From positions 1,229,361-1,293,360 of the forward strand of contig WELB01000011.1 in NCBI GenBank assembly GCA_009602725.1: a DNA stretch of 64,000 nt, read 5' to 3'. The notes beneath the pieces were generated by a model. It saw only the letters and a list, made by a program, of their open reading frames with translations, made no database searches and was not told the origin of the DNA. The stretch comes from Spirogloea muscicola (lineage: Eukaryota; Streptophyta; Zygnematophyceae; Spirogloeales; Spirogloeaceae). Both the position numbers and the translations under genes were made by a program. Below are positions 31,984 through 43,401 of the stretch, one piece after another; positions within the stretch are counted from its first letter, which is position 1; the number at the start of each line of letters is the position of its first letter.

Positions 31984-33110
31984 GCAAGGCCGGGCACGAT
32001 ATAGCAGGTCAAAGGGAGAAGGGAAAGCTGGGGCTAATCCCAAAGAGACAGGCAGTCGTGACTCAGGGCCAAGCGACCAGGCTGTTGGCCCGTCCACAGG
32101 TGGCAGAGGTGGCAGAAGAAGGGTGGTCATCAAAGCCGTGGGCGTGCCCTCCCCAACACTCAACATTATGCAGACTGAGTGGGCCGGTACTTGAGGATCG
32201 ATTCTTCTGTGCACATAAGCAGAGTGTTGACTACCGTGGAGGACAGTGAGGTTGACATGCACCTCAGCTGGAGTTGGCTGGGGTAAGCTGGAGTAAAGCT
32301 GGAGGAAAGCGGCGCAGCGTTGAGGCCGCTGGCAACATGTGGGTCGTCCTTTCAAGGTAACAGTTGCTTAAGAGCATGTTTCACATTTTGCAGGTTGTCA
32401 GATAACAACCACTGTGTGCTTTGTTGCATTCAACGTGATCAGAGCTCTGACTAGCATGGACTGATTGCGCCAAGGACGTCTGAACATACTGCAGCTACTT
32501 CACTGGCGAGCAACCAGTTCCAACTTCCATTGAAAGCTGGTATGAAAGTGACGAGCTGCTTTGCAGCAGTGAGGAGTGAGTAGGGCAGCCGCAACAACTT
32601 GGCAGTAACTTTGAGGCTGGTTGCAGAGTTGCTCCGCTGCCCTACTCAAGGTAAAAGATGAAGTCTTAGAAAGATGGCCACGAGAATGTAGTACATGTGC
32701 CGAGCAAGCTTTTGTCTCCTCTTGCTCGCCTCATGCCATGCATGGAGCTGCCAGCATCTGCACGTCACACAAGGCCACGAGGGCAAAGCCAGCATAAGTT
32801 GACGAGTCACGATGACTTAGTGTTGCCAGCCAACAAGCCCTTGCTGTGTGACGGTGTATGATCTGAGCATGCAGGCGTGGAAGTTATGATCCATTGGGGT
32901 GGGGTGAAGCAGCTGATTAAGGGTAGCTGTAAGAGCCAGCCATTTGTGAAGAACAGACGTTGTGGCGCCGCAGACTGGCAGCTCAGGACCCAGCCAGTAG
33001 CCCCATGTCAGCAATATGATGTCAAATGAGCCCAAGGGAGAGAGAGGGGAGCCTGGCTATGGAGTCCTGCTGCGCAAGCTCAGAGCTGCTGCTAAGGGCA
33101 TGGAGGGCAG
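31984..33110. other. intergenic, no recognised gene
   Basis: Short frames only. The plus frame 31980-32249 overlaps the end of the nucleotidyltransferase coding region in another phase and is best read as shadow plus 3' flank. No repeats recognised before 33110. Confidence 0.45.
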
Positions 33111-33114
33111 GGGC

Positions 33115-33350
33115 AAAGTGTTTCGAGTGAAGCAAAAGGCGCGCAATGCCGAATGAGATGGAGGCCAGATCAAGCTATCACACTGTTCAGGCAGAAGCTA
33201 GTGTAAGCATGGGGCTACACAGAAGCAAGCCCTGTGCTAAGGAAGCCTGTGGCAACAGTACAATAAGCCTGATGAAGGGAGACCTCAGTACCCATGAGTG
33301 ATGGCGTGCGAGTGCGACAGGCTGACATGGGAATTGAAGGGGGGTTGCTG
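33115..33350 (-). mobile_element. type A LINE-like tail with frame end
   Basis: GATGGAGGCCAGATCAAGC, CACACTGTTCAGGCAGAAGC and GCATGGGGCTACACAGAAGC match the minus tail at 18105-18300. The frame end lies near 33295-33330 (reverse strand CGCCATCACTCATGGGTAC). 5'-truncated. Confidence 0.55.
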
Positions 33351-33639
33351 GGGCAGAAGGGGCAATAAGGCGCAGGTGTGCGAGGGAGAGCAATGTAGAG
33401 GGAGGAGCCCTACCATACAAGAGCTTTCCGAAGTGGGGCTTTAGAACAGCCCAGCAAGACGGCTGGCTGGCTGGCTGTGGAAATGAGACGGTATTGACCT
33501 GAGTCCCTCTTGGTCCTTCCTAAAAATAGTGTACTGACTCGCTTTGGCCTCCCACTCATTCACGCCGCCTGCCGTTTGTCTCACACTGTCACTTACACTG
33601 TCACTTTTTTTGCACTGAACTTAGCCATCTTAGCAGAAA

Positions 33640-34010
33640 GAACGAGCGGCCAGGTTGACTGGTGGCTGGGAAAGGCCAGCCCAAAGGAATGGACAAGGTC
33701 TGAAGGAGCCGGAGTGCGAGCGATCAGGACTAAGACATCAGCCAGGGAACGCTCAGTAATCTCTAGTCAGGAGATGCAAGTCTGAGTAGCTAGCCGGCGG
33801 AAAGCAGAAGAAAGTGCTCGCCCATTGAGAATAGGGGCTGGAACAACCAGCCCGAAAAGGAATGAACAGAGTACGAGAAGGGGGCCAGGGGAAGCGCTAA
33901 GAAAGAGAAACAAAGCAGCTACGAGACACTCAGTAACCCCTGCTAAGCAGCCGCAGAGCAGAGATGCTGGGCTCCTGGCAGTGGGTCCCCTGGCCAAAGC
34001 AGAGGGCTTC
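33640..34010 (-). mobile_element. tail D followed by tail C
   Basis: 33640-33790 is tail D on minus (stem-loop reverse strand GGGCTGGCCTTTCCCAGCCA at about 33663-33684). 33805-33995 is a full tail C (stem-loop near 33832-33852) with frame end remnants (CTGCTAAGCAGCCGCAGAGC). Confidence 0.65.
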
Positions 34011-34014
34011 ATGC

Positions 34015-34105
34015 TTCATTTCATGTAGCCCAACTTCTTGCACTAGCTCTTGCCTAACCAATGTATTGGCTTGAATTGGCCACCCGGCCTTTCAATTCAT
34101 GTCGT
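34015..34105 (+). mobile_element. type A LINE-like tail upstream of MMADHC gene
   Basis: CTTGCCTAACCAATGTATTG and GCTTGAATTGGCC, then TTTCAATTCATG, is tail A in plus orientation. It ends about 160 bases before the MMADHC start codon, overlapping its likely promoter. Confidence 0.65.
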
Positions 34106-34170
34106 GTCATAGCGGCGGCGGGTTGTCATTCCAGTCGCCCGCACCTGAGCAGCCGCCTGCAGCACCTCAG

Positions 34171-34171
34171 C

Positions 34172-34210
<39 letters not shown>

Positions 34211-34212
34211 AC
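34171..34212 (+). repeat. (CCG)n trinucleotide repeat
   Basis: About 13 CCG units in the probable 5' leader of the MMADHC homologue. A similar run precedes the SBH gene. Confidence 0.7.
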
Positions 34213-34264
34213 CTCGCGTGGCCCCCGCGCTGCCGCTTCCGAGTGCGTCCTGGAGGCCGCGGCG

Positions 34265-35405
34265 ATGGGCGCCGCCGTGCCGGAGCCGCCGCCGCGGCAG
34301 GGCCGGCACGCGCTCGTGGACGTTCGCACCACGCGCTCGGGCATGGAGTACTCCGTGCACAGTATGCATCCGCCGCCACAACCCCGCCGCCGCCAGGCCG
34401 CCTCAGCTGGGTGCTGCGTTCAGAGCCCCCGGGGTAGCCCTGGGTGCGCCTACCTCGCTCACAACACCGCGCCGCAACTGGGACGAGCTCGGCGTCAGTG
34501 AGGCCACTGGGCCAGCTGCCGTAGGACGTCTCAACTGGCAACGTGAATCTGGGTGCCTGCAGTGTGGTGTGCAGGCTGCCCCGAGCACTACAAGCGCGAG
34601 CTGGCGGCCATGTTCCAGGACCTCCGTGACCTCCTGATCGTGCCGACGTGCCAGAGGGCCGCCATGGAGCTGGTCAGGTTTGGCGACGACGTAGAGGCCG
34701 AGAAGGACCGCCTGCTTGAGGCGGTGAGCCAGCCTCTACACGCCCTCAACGTTGCCCTGCCCAGGCGTCACTCTTTGAGCTGAGATTCTGGCATTGAGCG
34801 ACATCACAGCTTTTAGTAAGACCTGAGACGTCAGCGTACAGCTAAGCTGTCGTCCTGTTGAGGCTCATCACAAGTGGTCTCCCTGTGCTTGGCCATGCAG
34901 TTCATGGCCTGGGCGCAGGCCGTCCACAAGGAGGCCTCCTTGCTCGGCTACTTTTGTGACTACATCGATCCCTGCTCCGGGCTCCCTGTAAGCGACCACT
35001 CCGTGGCCTAGCAGGCTTGCAGTGCTGAGCAGTGCCTGCTGCTAGCAATGGTCTGAGTGATCTATGGCTCGCGCTAGACCTCTGGCCCCCCCTGTCAAGT
35101 CTGGTGTCCATTTCACTGATTCGTCCACAGCTGTTCGTGCCAAGGGATTTCTGTCACTGCTGTTTCACTGATATTGATCTGCTCCCTTCGTCAAAACCTC
35201 TGAACAGATGGTACATAGGGGCACCAATACTGTGTATAGTGAAGTCGACGCCCTCCAGTTCTTCCTCGGCTACTCCTGCCAGAATGCCGGCTGCTGCAAA
35301 GTCGTCCTCCACCCTAGTTGGGGCTCTGCTGTATACCCGGCAACTCTTCTCACAAATGCTCCACCTGCACTCTTGTTGAACGTCATTGCAAAAGTAGACC
35401 TATAG
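34265..35405 (+). CDS. MMADHC (cblD) homologue, cobalamin trafficking family
   Basis: Exon 1 is 34265 to about 34361 (HALVDVRTTRSGMEYSVH). Exon 2 is about 34570-34721 (CPEHYKRELAAMFQDLRDLL, then EAEKDRLLE). Exon 3 is 34902-34990 (FMAWAQAVHKEASLLGYFCD, YIDPCSGLP). Exon 4 is 35208-35405 (ALQFFLGYSCQNAGCCKVVL, SAVYPATLLTNAP). These align in order with the C-terminal domain of animal MMADHC: IEYAVH, CPE, EREVLLEKF, YWADFIDPSSGLAFFG and DLGCCKVIRHSLWG. That domain has a flavin-reductase-like fold. In animals it routes vitamin B12 to methionine synthase and methylmalonyl-CoA mutase. The N-terminal part of the animal protein seems absent. The third exon boundary is approximate. Confidence 0.85.
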
Positions 35406-35819
35406 CCCAAGGACACGTCATAGATCTCTTTATTCTTTCGTGAGCTCTGGTAATGTCTTGGCCTGCCGAAAGCATCCTTGGTGTTGCTGATCACCTCTGC
35501 TTATAGAAGCCTTGTGTGCATGTCAGAAGTTGGCCCTTGCTTATCCCTGCAGAGGCTGGTCTTGCACATTCTCATGCACAGGTATTGCTCGGTGATGAAT
35601 GATGCAATTGCGTAGGCACTCATCTGCATTAGCAGTACATCCAGAAGCTCGAAGCAATCTGTTTCAGGAAACCCTGCATGGTGGGCACCTGTGGGCAATC
35701 GAATTCATCTGTGTGATCCAGTCTGACTGGATGGTCCAATGTCTGTTGAACAGTAGTTTCCATGCTCTTGGCCATGATCAGTCGAGTGCCTGTCTCTCTC
35801 TTGATTCTTGTAGTTGCTC
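35406..35819. other. convergent intergenic region
   Basis: Between the MMADHC homologue (+) and the ABC ATPase (-). No gene or repeat recognised. Confidence 0.5.
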
Positions 35820-38105
35820 TTATACACGTGGGAAGCTCTCTCCGAGGTAGTGAGTCCTCACAAATGGGTCGCCATAGAGAGCGTCTGGCGTTCCTGCCGC
35901 AATGACTTTGCCTTGGTATATCATGTATGCTCGGTCACAGATCCTCAGTGTCTCATTCACCTGAGAATATTACAGCAATGGTGATCAGAATCTCTGAAGG
36001 TAAAGAGCTGCACATCAGGTCAGTCATTGGCGCAAAGTCTGCTGTCGTCGGGCATTTACATTGTGGTCAGTAGTGAGGATGCCAATATTCATCTCATCCC
36101 TGAGGTGTCGAAGAAGTCCTTGGATCTCTGAGACTCCTATAGGATCCACCTGAATATTGGAACAGTGAAAGTCAGGCGACTCCTTCGCAATCTTTACTTG
36201 AAGATAATGGCTTGGAGCTATAACGTCAAGGCTTGTTCCCGATGACTACCATATGTTAAGGAATATCAGCTCACAGTACCACTTGACTGAGTCTCGCGGG
36301 ACTTTCTTACAGCAACTCTCCGAGAAGAGAAACAGGAGCAGGAGCCTCTTGACAGATGCAACCATCGTGCGTGGAAGCCATACGAGCAAGAAGAGACCAA
36401 CTTACCCCAGCAAAGGGCTCGTCAACTAGCAGAATTCGTGGAGGCTTCCCGCTGCAATTGACAGCTAGGGCCCTTGCAAGCTCCTGCGCGTGTAAAAGCA
36501 GGCATAGTGTAATCATATGGAACTTTTGATGCGGATGATCACAAGTTAAGTATCAGGACGGGTAATAACGAGCACCTGCAGTCAGGCTAGAAGTAGAAGT
36601 GCTTGACACCTGCGGAATTCAGGTTGCGACTCACAGTTCGCCTGCGCTCGCCACCAGAGAGCTCCCTTCCCAATGTGTCCTTAACATGCTCCAGCCGGAA
36701 TCCTTGCAGCAACTCCTGTGGTAAGCAGCAAGACAGGGCTACTTTTACATGACAGAAGATATATATATATCCCTTACTTTTGCCTTCCTTTCTCCGTCTT
36801 CCATGAAGATGAACACGCTCTTCTGAGCAAGGGTGATGTCTGGATGATATCAATATTAGATTGAGTCGGTAACTTATTGAGACTGCTTGCTAGCCGAAAC
36901 TGCGAGGAGATATTATTGCAGTGTCGATAACTGTAGATTTATGCATTTACATCCACCACTACCATCCCAAGCAAGCAGTTTGACCAAGCATAACCTGCAG
37001 CCTAGAAGTGCGGGCATCTTTTGATAGGCCACTCTCTTGCAGTACAAGGAGGATGTTGTCATGGACACTGAGTCCCTTGAAAATACTTGGCTCCTGCAGT
37101 TGTCATCTGACAACCAGCTATGAATTTCGCACAAGATGGGCACAAGTCAATAGACAACTTGTGGATGATACTTATCAGAGTCTTATCCGCTTTGAACATG
37201 TGCATAAGTGAGTCACATTCCTGCATTCAGCAATCAGCATGCCTGACCACTGTCCTGAATAAAACGAGATCTCCTCGTGCAGCTACAAAGCTGGGCTTGT
37301 GCAGGGGGGTGACTGACAAGCTCAGCTCAGGTAGACGAAGGACCTGAGTCAGGTACCCAATTCCGAGTCGAGCACGGCTCTCGAGGGGCAGCTGGGTGAT
37401 GTCTTCCGCGCCCAGTCGGACGCCTCCATCAGACGGAACTTCCTGGCCCACCATCATGGCGAACACCGTGCTCTTGCCCGCGCCATTGGGGCCCAGCAGA
37501 CCTACCTGCAGCGCAAGCCAGTAGCAAGCAAGCCCCTGGCAGCCAGTCAGCACCTAACTGGTGCCAGAATGGTGGACGTCAGGGCGTCAAGAAGAGCGCC
37601 AGAGACCAGAGCTCACCACTTCGCCCTGGCGCACGGTGATGCTTACATTGTCCACCACGATCCGCTTCCCAAAGGCCTTCCGGACTTGCTCGAGCTGGAG
37701 GCAGAGGCCCTCCTCTGGCTGCAGAAATACAGAGGAGTAATCAAAGCGTCAGACTTGCTGCATCACTTTTACTGCCCATTTCCTGCAGAAGCAGGCCATG
37801 GCGGCAATGCCACTAAGGGCCTCAAGGAAAAGGCTGATGGCTGGTGCTGATTCTTGCAGTTGCAACACCGGGCAACTTGCCAGTGTCTCTGGTGACTGCT
37901 GGACCGCAGTCGCACGGAACTTCCGACGCTGCCAAGGCCTTCCGCCGCCAGCTGCCGGCAGCACGTGTTGGGCAAGCAGCCCGCGACCGCCGCACAGACG
38001 TTCACTGGGTTGGCTGATGCACAGGGCAAGCCCGCTTGCCCGCCCTCTGACACTGAGCGCTGGCCAGCCACACGCCACGCCAGCGTGCATGCCGCTTTCG
38101 CCCAC
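35820..38105 (-). CDS. LptB-like ABC ATPase with organelle-type leader
   Basis: Nine exons, all joined in phase 0, give about 344 residues: 38105-37869, 37718-37617, 37505-37344, 37093-36995, 36822-36778, 36715-36635, 36483-36406, 36149-36060 and 35960-35820. The first exon is a Ser/Ala/Arg-rich leader fitting a plastid or mitochondrial transit peptide. The rest is a complete nucleotide-binding domain: [20 protein letters not shown], Walker [32 protein letters not shown] with YLTQ (Q-loop), [20 protein letters not shown], signature [16 protein letters not shown], Walker [22 protein letters not shown]-switch [20 protein letters not shown], and end GESFPRV-TAA. The DPIxVxEIQ and RRR-ELARALA motifs are specific to LptB, the ATPase of lipopolysaccharide export, and its close relatives. 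No LptF/G-like partner is in the window. Confidence 0.9.
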
Positions 38106-38480
38106 AAGAGCTCCGCGAGGCCAGCTGCAGCTGCCACTCTTTGCTTCTGATTGCCGACGTCTATGTCGATTGCCGCCGCAGAGACTGCAGCAGCTCCGCT
38201 GAAGAGCCCACTGAACTCATCTCGCGGCACTACTGACCAGCCTCCGGTCGCCAAGATGCCGGCCCCCCGCGACGAGCGTGCAGCCAGTGGGCTGCAGTGC
38301 CAAGGAGGGCTAAGGAATGCGGCTGCTGATATTAAAAGAGCGGCTAAGGAGAGGAGTGCAGGCTAAGTGGCGGTCCACAGGAGGGCCAGCTAGTGATTGT
38401 AACGGGAAGAGCTCCTGGAGAGCTTGCCCCTTGCAATATGCTGCCCGCCAGCAGGAGGGCCAGCTGCCAGTGGGGCATGC
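38106..38480. other. upstream region of the LptB-like gene
   Basis: GC-rich; likely promoter and leader of the minus-strand ATPase gene. Frames open on both strands, none recognised. Confidence 0.4.
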
Positions 38481-38484
38481 CATC

Positions 38485-38715
38485 AGTAGAAGACGAGAAG
38501 GCGCGCGGGGCGCATGAAATGAAATGGAGGCCAATTCAAGCCGATACATTGTTCAGGCAAGAAGAAGGGCTCGCCCATTGAGGATAGGGGCTGGAAAAAG
38601 CCAGCCCAAATAAGTACGAACAAAGGACGAGAAGGGGCCAGGGGAAGCACTAAAATGAACAAGCACAAGAAGAAAAGCAGCTACGAAGCACTCAGTAACC
38701 CCCTGCCTAAGCCCT
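38485..38715 (-). mobile_element. tail A joined to tail C
   Basis: 38490-38558 is tail A on minus (AAGGCGCGCGGGGCGCATG, AGGCCAATTCAAGCCGATAC). 38560-38710 is tail C on minus, with stem-loop loop CTTTTT at about 38588-38608 and frame-end remnants near 38700. The tail A 3' part abuts the tail C end exactly as at 17890-18320 and 46195-46600. Confidence 0.7.
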
Positions 38716-38719
38716 CTTC

Positions 38720-39181
38720 TCTACAGACTCGCTACAGAAACAAATAACTTGCAGAGGCACAAGAGCTCAGGCAAGTCCTGCTTGCAAGCCTCGAGCACAG
38801 GGTGGACTGGCAATATTTGCATGCAGTGGAGCTGCCTGTTGATGCCCATCATTGAGCTCATTTAAGGAAACAAAGTGTACTCTCGAGCCCTTAGCCAGAT
38901 GATTCCATACATCCAGTAGTAGAGGCTAGTTCACCACACACGACGTGAAAGACGGTAATTTTCCACAAACAGAAAGTAATTGACCTGTGTTTATGCATTG
39001 ATCTCGTATTGCGAGTTGGTTCAGCCTAGGTCTTAGGAGTGATTCAGGTCTTCGACCTGACATACGACAAAATTTAAGAGCGCATACGGCTTACACATGC
39101 TGAAAAGGTAGCATAATGGTTGTTGAGATCTAGGACAGTGGTTAAAGTATAGAAGTAAACGACTAGTGAGCCAAACAATTG
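38720..39181. other. 3' flank of CDC123, no recognised feature
   Basis: AT-richer stretch without a supported gene or repeat. Confidence 0.45.
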
Positions 39182-41623
39182 TTACCCATTCTCTTGCAAC
39201 TGCGCCTCTCGGTCAGCATGCTGAATGAAGTCATCGAGCGGGCTGCCGGGACCAAAGTTCACAAGATCTCGTGGGACGCCACTGGCGAGGCGCATACTTG
39301 GCTGCATGCCAGTATAGGACTCTACCACTCTTAGCTCAATGTCTACAACGTCTGTGCGTGAAGTCCAAACATTGGCAGACTCTTCAAGACCTACTGCGTG
39401 CGATCCTACTTGCTCCAACTGTGGTGCCACGTGCAAAGACATTGTGCCGAGTTGCTGTCGCACAGCATCTGCTTGCTCAGTGCCCTCCTTGTCACCCAGC
39501 CCAACGTCTTGAGAAATGTGCACGCCATTGGCTTGTCCACTTTCAAGAGAGCACCTAGTGTCCTTCATACGCCCATCTGCCTGCACGGCGAGGTCGTTGA
39601 GCTCCTCCCAGGTGTACAGAAGCGGCAGCGTGACTCCTCCATAAGTATTGAAGTCCACAAGCTTCACTTGCTCATTCCTTGTGACATATACATCAAAAAC
39701 ATCTGTAGCAGAGGACGAAAAAGGTATGACTTCCATCAGCAACATGCAGTAGGTCCGCTATGTATGTGTCCACCCTTGCAAATGCTTGAATGCAGGGTGG
39801 AGTCAGTCAGAGATAAATTGAGTACAAAGTTAAATGAGACTACTCACAGCTCTTGCATGCAAATTTATCCTTGATGTGTTCCTCGAAGAACTGTAGAAGA
39901 ATTGCTCTCAAAATCGCCCTCTTTTGTATGAGCACAGGATAGTGGCTTGCCACGTCCCTCTGACTTATGCCTGCCACATGTCCATGACCAGCTAAGCTAT
40001 TACTCGAGCCAAAAGCTTCATTTGGTGAGGAGAAAGACCATACTACCCTAGGCATCCAAGCCTTCGTGAAAGAAGTGCAACACGTGCAGCAGCAGCCAAA
40101 AAAGATTGAGCCATACAGAGGAGCACCTACGAGCTGAAGATGGCTCTACCTAGAAGGTGGTGATCTTGCACAAAGCACCTGAACTCCATCTCAGGGTGCA
40201 AGTCGTACCACTTGCGTAGAACAAGAACAACCTCATCTGGCCTTTCTCTTGAAGCATCCTCGCAGGCCTCAAATCTACCAAACACCTCGATTTGGCTCAA
40301 TCAGTCCGTTGGAGGACAAGAGTACCACTTGCTTGCCATCTTCTTAAGATTGAGAAGTGTATTCTGAAGCACTTTCTTAAAGCATCTAAGTGAATGACAT
40401 CATGGAGCAACTTGTAGGCAAGTCATCGAAGAAATTTCTGCCTTCATCAATCTGACAGCCTGATATGCTAAGACGGAAGTCCTGAATATAAGTTAGAAAT
40501 GTACAAAGACTCACGCATGACAAAGGTCGTGCACAAGGGTATCTGAGCTTTTCAGTAGAAGAATAACTTCGTCAGGATTTGTGCACTTCAAGCTTCCCGA
40601 GGGGCTAATCCATGTGGTGTCCTGAAAAATCAGTTCATTACAACAATGGCCTGTCATTTGCACGTGACAAGACATGACCATCTCTTGTAACAGTCCTTGT
40701 TGACTGTTGTACTTGGTGCTGCTGGACATCCTGAGTATAGAAGTTGGAGCTACCATGCATGGAGTTTCTAAATGTGAATGAATCTCAATGAGTAGTATAT
40801 TGAATGATTGATTGAGCATGGATGTTTGAGATCAACATCTATGATTGGAAAGAACCCTATATAAATGACTGCCTGCTTAGGTCTGATGGTTACCTTTGGG
40901 CAACTCCAGTTCAACTTTGGAACAACTGCTCCCCCTAAGCGATGGATTGCTGCCCGCAATTGATCACACAGATCAGCAAAGATTGGTACCTGGAAGCCTG
41001 AGTAAGCGAGAGTGAGGAGCTATTCCTCATTCTGTGCTCAAGGCTTCTTATGAGTGCATGCCCAGTCACTGAGGCATGAGCACGATAAGTCCAACATCAA
41101 TCCAGCAAACCTCGAAAGATGTGTGATTAGGTATCTGAGGACCACTGCTGCACTTGGTTATCCAATCTCATCTGTTGGCCCTACTTTCTGGCAAACACAC
41201 CTCCGGCTCAGCCGATGTGTCCTCCTCATCGCGTAGAACCTTGTAGTCATCTGTGTGGGCCTCCCACTGCTCCTGTCTTGGCTTGCTGGGGAGCTGCTCT
41301 GAGAATTGTGGACAACTAGGGAGAAAATCAAATCCTTGGCATGAAAGTCAAGGATAACAATGATATACAACATTCACACTTCCAGCAGCACATTGAGATG
41401 CAAGAGTTGCATCGGCATACTCTGGTGCATCATGCAAAAGGTTGCAGCCAACGGCCTGGCAGGCACTTACAGCCTCGCTATGGCTTAGGAGGAAGATGCC
41501 GTCCTCAAGCAGGTAGCTTACAAATGCCTCGGGCAGCGAGACGATCTCGCTGCGGAATGACAAGCTGCGAAAGCTGGGGTACCAACTCTGAAACTGGCAT
41601 TGCAGCACCTCCTCCTCGCGCAT
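39182..41623 (-). CDS. CDC123: CDC123 (D123) homologue, eIF2 assembly factor
   Basis: Exons: 41623-41471 (51 codons), about 41264-41198, 40989-40894, 40621-40515, 40274-40150, 39970-39848 and 39702-39182. The last five junctions keep frame exactly. Motifs in order: QCQFQSWYPSFRSLSFRSEI with YLLEDGIFLL, DQLRAAIHRLGGAVVPKLNW, DTTWISPSGSLKCTNPDEVI, EVVLVLRKWYDLHPEMEFRC with FVQ, ISQRDVASHYP with FFEEHIKDKF, then VFDVYVTRNEQVKLVDFNTY. CDC123 is an ATP-grasp protein that promotes assembly of the eIF2 trimer. The PKLNWS, PEMEFR and DVYV...VKLVDFN blocks that form its nucleotide site are all conserved. The last exon has a longer acidic/Gln insert than usual before a GVPRDLVNFGPGSPLDDFI end. The gene looks intact. 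Confidence 0.92.
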
Positions 41624-41924
41624 CCTGGCCGGTTATGGGAGGCACAACTCTGCCTGGGGCCTCTACGGGCTGCTCAGCCGGAGCTTTGCTAGCTTCTGGA
41701 GGCACGCGGCACTGAGAGCGCTGCGCCTCCTTGTCCTCCGGGGCTATCAGCGCGGCTGCGTAGCACCGTCGGTTGTGCCGTTAGGTCGGACCCGGGGCTG
41801 CACCACGGCGCGAGTGCTCGCGCTCCTTTGAAGCGAAGGACGAGGTTGGGGCAGCGAAGCGCACTGTACGCAGTCAATCTGGCCGCGCTACTGTACGCAT
41901 GATGATAGGAGGAGTACAAAGAAG

Positions 41925-42110
41925 ACTTGCAGAAGTGGGCCGGGGCTGTGAGAGCCAGCCCGAGAGAAAGCGGGCGGTGCGCATGAAATGCAAAGAGAGG
42001 CCAATTCTAGCCTTAGAAATGTCCTGGTAACGGGGTAATAAGTTGGCTAAGGGGGGCACTAAGATCCTCGAGTGAGCACGTAGATATTTGACAAGCTAAG
42101 CCCGAGAAGA
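41925..42110 (-). mobile_element. degraded LINE-like tail, types D/A
   Basis: GGCCGGGGCTGTGAGAGCCA with CCCGAGAG is a degraded tail stem. GAGAGGCCAATTCTAGCC is a tail A piece; a frame end lies near 42065-42090. Confidence 0.45.
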
Positions 42111-42600
42111 AGGGACAACTGGACAAGAAGGCCAAGCGGACAAGTCCACTACACAAGCGTACCATGCTATGGAAAAAGAGACAGCTAGGTACTCAACGTA
42201 TGAGTGCAGATAGACTTCCCACGCAACACCCAAATGTAGGTGTTTGTCCCGATGACTGGCGGTTGTTAGTAGTAATTGATTGACCCACTTCCTCAACCCA
42301 CTTCCATTACTGCGTGCCCGCTGCACGGTTCAGGACTGAAGGTAGTGCAGATGGACAACGGGTAGCCCTAGGCCAAGGGGCTGAGATAGAAGCAGCTCAT
42401 TTGAAGGTGGCGAGGTCTGTGAAAGCCAGCCCACAAGAGAAGGACAATGTCAAAAGGAGCCGGCAAACGTGAAGATCACCAAGGGTGCCTGCTCAATGAT
42501 GCCTAGTCAGGAAGTCAGCTAGCCAGCCAAGTCAACCAGAGTAAAAACGGAAGGGCGTGCAATTACCGGCGTGCGGTCACCCAAACAATGCCAGCAAGGT
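42110..42600. other. mixed debris between LINE-like copies
   Basis: 42405-42450 has a stem-loop-like piece (GGCGAGGTCTGTGAAAGCC) of tail D type on minus. Remainder not recognised. Confidence 0.35.
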
Positions 42601-42609
42601 GAGCAGCGC

Positions 42610-43010
42610 AGCTTCAACGCCGCTGGCTTGCTCGCTCAGGTCTTCTGTATGCGCCTAGCAGTTTCTATCCAGCGTTACCTGCTTATAAACCCTCCGGCAA
42701 ACCCTGGCTTCCCTGATTCAACACCCATCCTTCCCCCCATATCTGTCATTTCTGCGACGTCGAGTGTCAACCTGTCTGCAACGAGCAGGCGTATGCTCTG
42801 CATCAGAAAGCTGGTCGAGCCTTAGCTGCTGGCACAAGAGCTAGTCAATTGCCGTCCGGTATTCGAGCGTCAGCTAGCGACCTCTATGTGCTGACTCGTG
42901 GTTACTGAGCGGGTCAGCTTAGCAGCAGGTGACGTACATTTGTCCAATGTGCTTGCCTTTGTACTTGGCCACACATGGCCTCCCCATCTCTTAATATACA
43001 CGCATTTTCT
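42610..43010 (+). mobile_element. LINE-like 3' end with tail B, copy 1 of a near-identical pair
   Basis: It has a MRLAVSIQRYLL-like start, then from about 42740 a stretch (CATTTCTGCGACGTCGAGTG ... CGTGGTTACTGAGCGGG) that matches 43898-44165 almost base for base, including tail B (GGTGACGTACATTTGTCC). The frame is broken in the same place in both copies. Confidence 0.75.
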
Positions 43011-43400
43011 CTTCCCCTCACCTTCATCCTCCCTGCAGGCATCCCTTCCCACACGAATGGGCGGCCTGGGCTGCCGGTCACTCGAACAGACGGCGCAGGC
43101 AGCCTTTCTCGGTTGCTGGCACCAGGTTGCCTCCCTTCTTCCCTTGCGCTTCCCTTGCCTGGCCGGCCCTGCAGCCGAGGTGGAGGAAGGCTCCTTGGCG
43201 TTCCAAGTACAACTGAGGAGCATCCGGGAGTCAGCACTCGGCTCCTTCCCGTCCCTACAACCCCTCCTCACCCCCTTCTCAGCGCTTGCTCAAGNGGTCA
43301 ATCTGCTGTAGGTTATGTAGATTTTTAGATGTGCTTGCCTTTGTACCTGGCCATTTGGCCTACATTTCTTTCTAATACACGATCTCTTTCCTTCACATCA
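43011..43400 (+). mobile_element. LINE-like internal fragment and tail B'
   Basis: 43055-43290 encodes MGGLGCRSLEQTAQAAFLGC and WHQVASLLPLRFPCLAGPAA, a stretch typical of the region upstream of the C-terminal domain in LINE polymerases. After a single n at 43295 comes tail B' (43296-43393), matching 15720-15812. The n probably marks a join, so the two parts may not be contiguous in the genome. Confidence 0.55.
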
Positions 43401-43401
43401 T

